Source: Adiantum capillus-veneris
Lineage: Eukaryota > Streptophyta > Polypodiopsida > Polypodiales > Pteridaceae
Reading direction: 5' to 3'
Assembly (NCBI GenBank): GCA_014529385.2
Contig: CM043945.1
Location: forward strand, 99,361,463-99,419,462
DNA: 58,000 nt
Numbering within the stretch: position 1 is the first letter of the stretch; every line of letters starts with the position of its first letter. The position numbers and the translations under genes were made by a program. Below, one piece after another: positions 52,436-58,000 of the stretch. The notes beneath the pieces were generated by a model. It made no database searches. It saw only the letters and a list, made by a program, of their open reading frames with translations, and was not told the origin of the DNA.

Positions 52436-53950
52436 GGAGGGGATGCAACATCACTTGGATGCTTTGCATAGGTTTGCCCATGAGAATGGCTTATCTGTCA
52501 ACCTTGGTAAAACCAAGGTCATGGTATTTAATACCACCACATAGTGGATCAGGAGTCAGCGCCCACGTTCACATATGGCCAGGAGACGGTGGAATATACA
52601 GATGCTTACACTTACCTTGGAGTGGTTTTTAGTGGACCAGCATTTTCTTTGAGGAGAGCAGCAGAGACTAGATTGACCAGATCCCATTCGGCATTGGGGA
52701 GACTGGAGAGGATGTGTTCACAGGTTCAATTTTAGGAACCTCGGACGAAGCTCTGGCTCTTTGACACTTTGGTGGCTTCTGTATTGCTCTATGGAGCTGA
52801 GATATGGGGGCCTTCATTGGATCATCATGGGAGAATAGGTCATACTGATGGATGGGGGGACATGGAGAAGCCTCTGGTTTCCATAAACTCGCAGCTCATT
52901 AGAGCCAAGGCTTCAGTACCACGTGCCATTATCCGAGCAGAGCTAGCTGCCCCCCCACTAGTAGTTGAGGCGCTCGCCAATCCTGTTTCCTTCATACACC
53001 GCTTGTGGGAACTTCCCAAAGACAGGTACGTCCACCTTGCACTTGAGTCGTCTCGACAGTTAGCTAGGCAAGGAGACACAGCATGTTGGTATGGGGAGAT
53101 GACGTCATGGTTCCAGGCACATGGATTCAGTATAGACAAATTGCCCCCCTTCCAGTACTGACTGGATGCACCCTCTTTGACTCTTACACAGTCCAAGACC
53201 ACCAGGCTCGTCCGCCAGGACCTGATTCAGCTAGACACCAGGAGGACATGGGTATAGCCAGCACACGAGCTGGGCACGAAGATGGCTTTCTACAGAGAGC
53301 ATCTTCTCCAGCTTATGACGGACGGTTTTGTGATGAGGCCCAGATACATGGACACCCACTTGTCTCATGGGATACGCTGCGCTATTGGCCAGATACGCAC
53401 ATCTTCACACCAGCTGCGGATCGAGACAGGGAGACACAGCGGAGTGCCAGCAGAGGCCAGGACATGCGCCCTGTGTGACATGGAGCTTGAGACAGAGTTA
53501 CACTACACATGCCACTGCCCCGTCTACTACGAGATACGAGGCCGCTTCCACTGCTTGTTCAAAGAGGGCTTTGAACCACTCTTTAGAGTCATGAGGTACG
53601 AGGATCAGAGATGCATGGGTTTGTTTCTGCTCGAGCTGCGCAGACACAGAGAGAGCCTGATGAGAGGAGAGGCTAGCTAGTCTCAGAGACACATCACAGA
53701 CTTCTTTAGAGCAGACACTGGACACCCAGAGGAGCTACTACCATAGCAGATCTTGTTGCCTCACACCAGAGGTACATTGATCGATCGAGCGACTGAGCTG
53801 GGGAGGACTACACAGCATCGACGGAGGCTACATCAGAGGATTCGGATCACTTTGGCCCGACATGCATGACGCCCGGTCAAACTGCTGTCCATGGAAGAGA
53901 TTGATGAGATTCGCCAGCGAGCGACGACCGATGTTGGATCTCTTGTGACT
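52436..53950 (+). pseudogene. LINE-C ORF2 C-terminus
   Basis: Successive frames carry HRFAHENGLSVNLGKTKVMVF near 52470, YTDAYTYLGVVFSGPAFSLRR near 52590, LVASVLLYGAEIWGPS near 52770, SSHQLRIETG near 53400, and the knuckle CALCDMELETELHYTCHC (CX2CX8HX4C) near 53470. The protein is about 85-90 percent similar by eye to LINE-D and is broken by stops and shifts. Confidence 0.8.
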
Positions 53951-54145
53951 CGTGGTTTAGCGACCCCCAGCTAGCTGCTTAGTTCACGCCTATCCCATAG
54001 TACTTTTATTTTATCATTTTATCATTTCATTTTGTTACTCTGACGTTGTATCAGATTCACTACATTTTAACGCTCTGGTCTCATAGGTCATTTTGGCCTT
54101 TTGAAGACGTTAATACAACATTTCATTTCATTTCATAAAGTAGCA

Positions 54146-54350
54146 CCCTGTGCAGGCAAGTGTGAGTGAAGGAGTCGCTTGCAATAGGTAGGTAGGATGC
54201 ACAGAGGCCTGAGGGCATCACACACAAGAGGCGAAGGTTGTACGCTCAGGAGCAGGCTGTGCAAGTCACGGGCGCTGCAGGCTAAGAGACGTTTTTAGGG
54301 TTTGCATTAGAGACACGCAGTCAGGGTTTTGTCACGCCACAGGGTTTTCG
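54146..54350. other. spacer between LINE-C and LINE-D
   Basis: Unique sequence without repeats or coding signal. It separates the LINE-C tail from the CT tract that precedes LINE-D. Confidence 0.4.
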
Positions 54351-56218
54351 TCTCTCTCTCTCTTGTGATAGAGGTGCATAACTGGCAGGGACATGGATTC
54401 CACTATTGTTATATGCTCTCCGATATTGTGTTGATCTCCGACTCTCCGGAGGGGATGCAACGTCACTTGGATGCTTTGCATAGGTTTGCCCAGGAAAGTG
54501 GTTTATCCGTCAACCTTGGTAAAACCAAGGTCATGGTATTTAATACCACCCCACAGTGGATCTGGAGGTCAGTGCCCGCATTCACATACGGCCAGGAGAA
54601 GGTGGAGTATACAGATGCTTATACTTACCTTGGAGTGGTTTTTAGTGGGCCAGCATTTTCACTGAGGAGGGCAACAGAGACTAGATTGACCAGAGCCCAG
54701 GCAGCACTGGGTAGATTGGAAAGGATGTGTTCATAGGTTCAGTTTCAGGAGCCTCGGACGAAGCTCTGGCTCTTTGACACTTTGGTGGCTTCTGCATTGC
54801 TTTATGGAGCTGAGATTTGGGGACCTTCATTGGATCATCATGGGAGGACAGGCCGCACTGATGGATGGGGAGACATGGAGAAGCCTCTGGTCTCTATGAT
54901 CTCGCGGCTCATTAGAGCCAAGGCTTCAGTACCACGTGCCATTGTCTGAGCAGAGCTAGCTGCCCCCCCACTAGTGGTTGAGGCGCTCACCAGATCTGTC
55001 TCCTTCATACACCGCGTGTGGGAACTTCCCAGAGACAGATATGCTCGCCTTGCACTTGAGTCCTCTTGAAAGTTAGCCATGCAGGGAGATACAGCATGCT
55101 GGTATGGGGAGATGACATCATGGTTTCAGGCACATGGGTTCAGCATAGACAGTTTGCCTCCTTTCTAGTACTCACTGGATGCACCCTCTCTGAATCTTAC
55201 ACAGTTCAAGATCACCAGGCTCATCCGCCAGGACCTGACTCAGCTAGACACGAGGAGGACATGGATACAACCAGCACAGGAGCTCGGCACGAAGATGGCT
55301 TTCTACAGAGAGCATCTTCTCCAGCTTACGGAGGACGGTTTTGTGACGAGGCCCAAGTACATGGACACCCACTTGTCTCATGGGGTCCGATGTGCTATTG
55401 GCCAGATACGCACATCTTCACACTAGCTGCGGAATGAGACTGGGAGATATAGCGGAGTACCAGCAGAGGCCAGGACATGCCCCCTATGTGACATAGAGCC
55501 TGAGACAGAGTTGCACTACACATGCCATTGCCCCGTCTATTACGAGATACGAGGCCGCTTCCACTGCTTGTTCAGAGAGGACTTTGGACCACTCTCCAGA
55601 GTCATGTGGTACGAGGATCAGAGATGCTTGGGTTTGTTTTTGCTCGAGCTGCGCAGACACAGAGAGAGCCTGATCAGAGGAGAGGCTAGCCAGCATCAGA
55701 GACAGATCACAGACTTCTTTAGAGCAGACATTGGACACCCGGAGGAATTACTACCACAGCAGAGCTCGCCGCCTCACGCTAGAGGCACACTGATTGATCG
55801 GGCGACCGAGCTGGGGAGATCCAGACGCCCGCGACTACGGAGGACTACACAGCACCGACAAAGGCTGCATCAGAGGATTCGGATCACTTTGGTTCGACAT
55901 GCACGACGCCCGGTCAGACTACTGACCATGGAGGAGATTGATGAGATCCGCCAGCGACCGATGCTGGATCTCTTGTGATTTTAGCTATCCCAGCTAGCTG
56001 ATTAGTTCACACCTTGGAGTTTAGGATTCCATAGTAGTCATTTAGTCATTTTGTCATATTGTCATTGTCATTTTCATTTCATTTTGTTACTTTTGTTACT
56101 CGGACTTTGTATCAGATCCACCACATTGTAACTTTTAGGTCTCATAGGTCACTTTGGTCTTTTGAAGACGTTAATATAACATTTCATTTCATTTCATTTC
56201 TCTCTCTTTCTCTTTCCA
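54351..56218 (+). mobile_element. LINE-D, 5'-truncated, between CT tracts
   Basis: LINE-D starts after (TC)7 (54351-54364) and ends GACGTTAATATAAC plus (ATTTC)n and (CT)n to about 56218. The coding part begins at the reverse transcriptase catalytic box, which reads YMLSDIVLIS where YADD is expected, then DSPEGMQRHLDALHRFAQESG and on to the C-terminus. The knuckle is CPLCDIEPETELHYTCHC near 55480. The basic tail, about 55790-55978, ends MLDLL. It has several stops (near 54735, 54948 and 55068). The 3' stem-loop is at 56146-56160. Confidence 0.8.
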
Positions 56219-57430
56219 GAAAATTCAGTTTTTCCAGAAATTCATAAAATTTCAGATTGCATAAATTTGGGGGGGGGAGGGGGGATTTTCAAAAATTTTC
56301 AGAAGGGCACGCAGACTATATGCAAAATGTATGTTTGACATGTATGCTTGATGTGGGAGAACATGTATAACATAATGTGGAAACACATCTGCGTATAGTG
56401 TGGTCAAGCATGAAGAAGCAGAATGACAAGACTGACCCTTTAGAGGTTGCCATTCTGAAGTGCAAAGAAGAAATGACCGAAACCATTAACAAGATCAACC
56501 GCAACCTCTTGGGCACAATAAAGAGGCTCGAAGAATGCGTGTTGGTCCAAGAAAGCAAGATAACTACCCTGGAAGATCGTGTGACGGCCCAAGATGAAGA
56601 GATTGCGTCACTCAAGAAGGATCTCACTGAGGTACGATCATGAAACACACTTGAAGGAGAACTGCAACCCTCAGTAATAGAAGAACAACTCAACACGATT
56701 AAAGAGCAAGTGCGGGCCATCAACGAGGGGGAACAACAACACAAAGAAATGACACAAAGAAATGACAACTTCTTGGGTGGATGTTATTACAAAGACTCAA
56801 CTGAAGGCGGATGAGGCCGAGAAATGGATCAAGGTTGCCAAGAAAAGAAAAGACAAGGAAACAATGTCCACACCCACCATTATTAACCTGACATTAGAAG
56901 AGGAGAAAAGAAGAAGTGCGCGCGCTTTACATGTAAGAATTTGCGGCCTTAAAGGCAAAGATAATGTGGACGAAGAGGTAAAAGAACTCATGGCTTTAAT
57001 GGGGGTTAATGAGCAGATGCACACAAAAGCTTGGAGAGTGGACAATAAAAAGAAAAACGGAAGTAATGGGAAAACCTCGAAAGAAAGGGCACTCATCCTT
57101 TGCTTTCCCTCCATGGAAGTGAAGGACCTTTTGAAGAAGAGACCACCTCTTAAGAAGAGGGGCATCTTTCTCAGGGATGACCTCACCCCTCGCAAATTGC
57201 TCATATGCAGGAAGTAATGCCGGAGATTAGAGAGGAAAGGGAACAAGGTAAGATTACCTTTTACTGAGATGGAAGAGTGGTGATATTGGAACAACGCACC
57301 CCATGACGGTGCGAGACCTATGGGCTACACTCAAAGTTGCTACTTGGAATTGTAATGGATCTATGCGCCTTGATGTGGGTGCTTGTGAGGATAGTTTTAC
57401 TGGCAGAGACATCGTCTTCTACTAAGACAC
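56219..57430 (+). mobile_element. LINE-E, 5' portion only
   Basis: This directly follows the LINE-D tail. It has the same 5' UTR character as LINE-C (CAGAAATT words, AACATGTATAACATAATGTGG), then ORF1 and the first codons of the endonuclease (KVATWNCNGSMRLDVGA near 57330). It breaks off at about 57430, just before the foldback element. The loss of the 3' half is therefore not normal LINE 5' truncation and implies deletion or interruption. Confidence 0.7.
56410..57300 (+). pseudogene. LINE-E ORF1
   Basis: ATG 56410 (MKKQNDKTDPL). Coiled-coil N-terminus (ESKITTLEDRVTAQDEEIAS) and RNA-binding-like second half (LHVRICGLKGKDNVDEEVKELMALMGV, IFLRDDLTPR) match LINE-C ORF1 closely. A TGA at 56641-56643, a small duplication of ATGACACAAAG near 56748-56769 and a shift near 57190 break it. 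Where LINE-C has a frameshift (near 51185) this copy is intact, showing that the two decayed independently. Confidence 0.75.
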
Positions 57431-57457
57431 ATCAGGCCCCTGGGCTATTCCATTGGT

Positions 57458-57860
57458 GTAATAGACTTGGACACTCCAAGTCAAGAATCAATCACAACAG
57501 CACCAAGTAACCACTTCAAAACAGTTCACAATTCACAATAGATTTGCACTGGCCCCGCGGAGTTCCGTGCCTAGAGATATTGACCCCAAAGACTGGCGCC
57601 CTTTTCGGTATTTCTTTATGTATTAATCAGTTCAGAGTACAAGAGTCTGAGTGTGAGCGCCTGCCTGCACTCTTGCATTTTGAACTCAGATTAATATAAA
57701 AAGAAATACTGAAAGGGGCGCCAGTCTTTGGGGCCAATATCTCTAGGCACGGAACTCTGCCGGGCCAGTGTCGAATAAATTGTAAACTGTGAACTGTTTT
57801 GAAGTGGTTATTTGGTGCTGTCGCGGTAGATTCTTGACTTGGAGTGTCCAAGTCTGTTAC
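57458..57860. mobile_element. foldback element of about 403 bp
   Basis: 57458-57647 is the inverted copy of about 57680-57860, with about 90 percent identity by eye, separated by a short centre. Each outer tip is itself a perfect hairpin: GACTTGGACACTCCAAGTC at 57464-57482 and its complement at 57836-57854 (8-bp stem, 3-nt loop). There is no coding capacity and no target duplication was recognised. Confidence 0.8.
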
Positions 57861-58000
57861 GATTCGTACTAGATCTACTCTCTGCATTTTTAGATGTTGT
57901 CACAAAGTGATGACGTGTCTGTCCGAGAGCATGCGGGAAACCCTAACCCTGACTGCTACTGAAAACCCTAATTTGGAAAACAAAACCTGCAAACCTTAAA
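57861..58000. other. window end, nothing recognised
   Basis: Ordinary sequence with AAACCCTAACCC near 57939, too short to call a telomere-type repeat. Confidence 0.3.

Larger units (their letters stand above)
50340..54145 (+). mobile_element. LINE-C, nearly full ends, internal RT deletion
   Basis: This contains a 5' UTR rich in GCAGAAATT words (50340-50650), ORF1, an APE-type endonuclease, then an abrupt join to the region just after the reverse transcriptase catalytic box, and the ORF2 C-terminus. It ends with a stem-loop (54085-54099), GACGTTAATACAAC and (ATTTC)n at about 54117-54135. The reverse transcriptase core is missing, so the copy is non-autonomous. Confidence 0.8.

Noticed and set aside
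57935-57955. Telomere-type repeat
   Set aside because: Only one or two AAACCCT-like units, expected by chance.

Overview
The window is nuclear DNA of a land plant with a large, repeat-rich genome. The evidence is short GT..AG introns, plant-type transposon families, endogenous caulimovirid sequence, LTR-retrotransposon primer sites matching plant tRNA-Met and tRNA-Asp, and one recognisable host gene, an RNF14-like RBR ubiquitin ligase. Heavy (GA/CT)n content, several LINE copies and an apparently very long intron would suit a fern, lycophyte or gymnosperm, but the lineage is inference. There are no bacterial features. Almost everything except the ligase is mobile DNA in some stage of decay.

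Region by region. 1-2600 is minisatellite (69-bp and 111-bp arrays). 3163-6795 (-) is a nearly intact Mutator-like (MULE) transposase gene with three short introns and two nonsense codons. 7448-17628 is bounded by inverted repeats of about 230 bp. Inside are a decayed relative of that transposase (+, 8530-12150) and, convergent to it, a second multi-exon gene remnant (-, about 14140-16920). This layout recalls maize MuDR. The (GA)n/(CA)n arrays lie in the convergence zone. 17.7-23.6 kb holds retrotransposon scraps and a clean 444-bp MULE-type MITE with a 9-bp target duplication and a tRNA-like core. 23.6-28.3 kb is a decayed Ty3/gypsy element (+). 28.3-33.7 kb (-) has a coiled-coil ORF remnant and a second Ty3/gypsy element with unusual domain order.

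35.6-36.0 kb is another TIR element with a tRNA-like B box. 36.2-37.4 kb is a 5'-truncated LINE. 37.9-40.0 kb (-) is a CACTA TNP2 transposase remnant. 40.4-44.7 kb (-) is an endogenous caulimovirid with promoter, primer site, movement, coat and protease remnants, lacking reverse transcriptase. 48053-48715 (-) holds the three 3' exons of the RBR ligase gene. Its 5' exons are not in the window, so the LINE cluster at 48.8-57.4 kb (four copies head to tail) and a foldback element at 57.46-57.86 kb probably lie in its upstream intron.

The most interesting signals are three. First, the LINE copies sit inside (CT)n microsatellites and share a 3' stem-loop with compensatory base changes, which together suggest a microsatellite-targeting LINE family. 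Second, the MuDR-like element carries two convergent genes. Third, TIR elements carry tRNA-like pol III promoter boxes. All domain calls are by eye from translated sequence; no database search was run.
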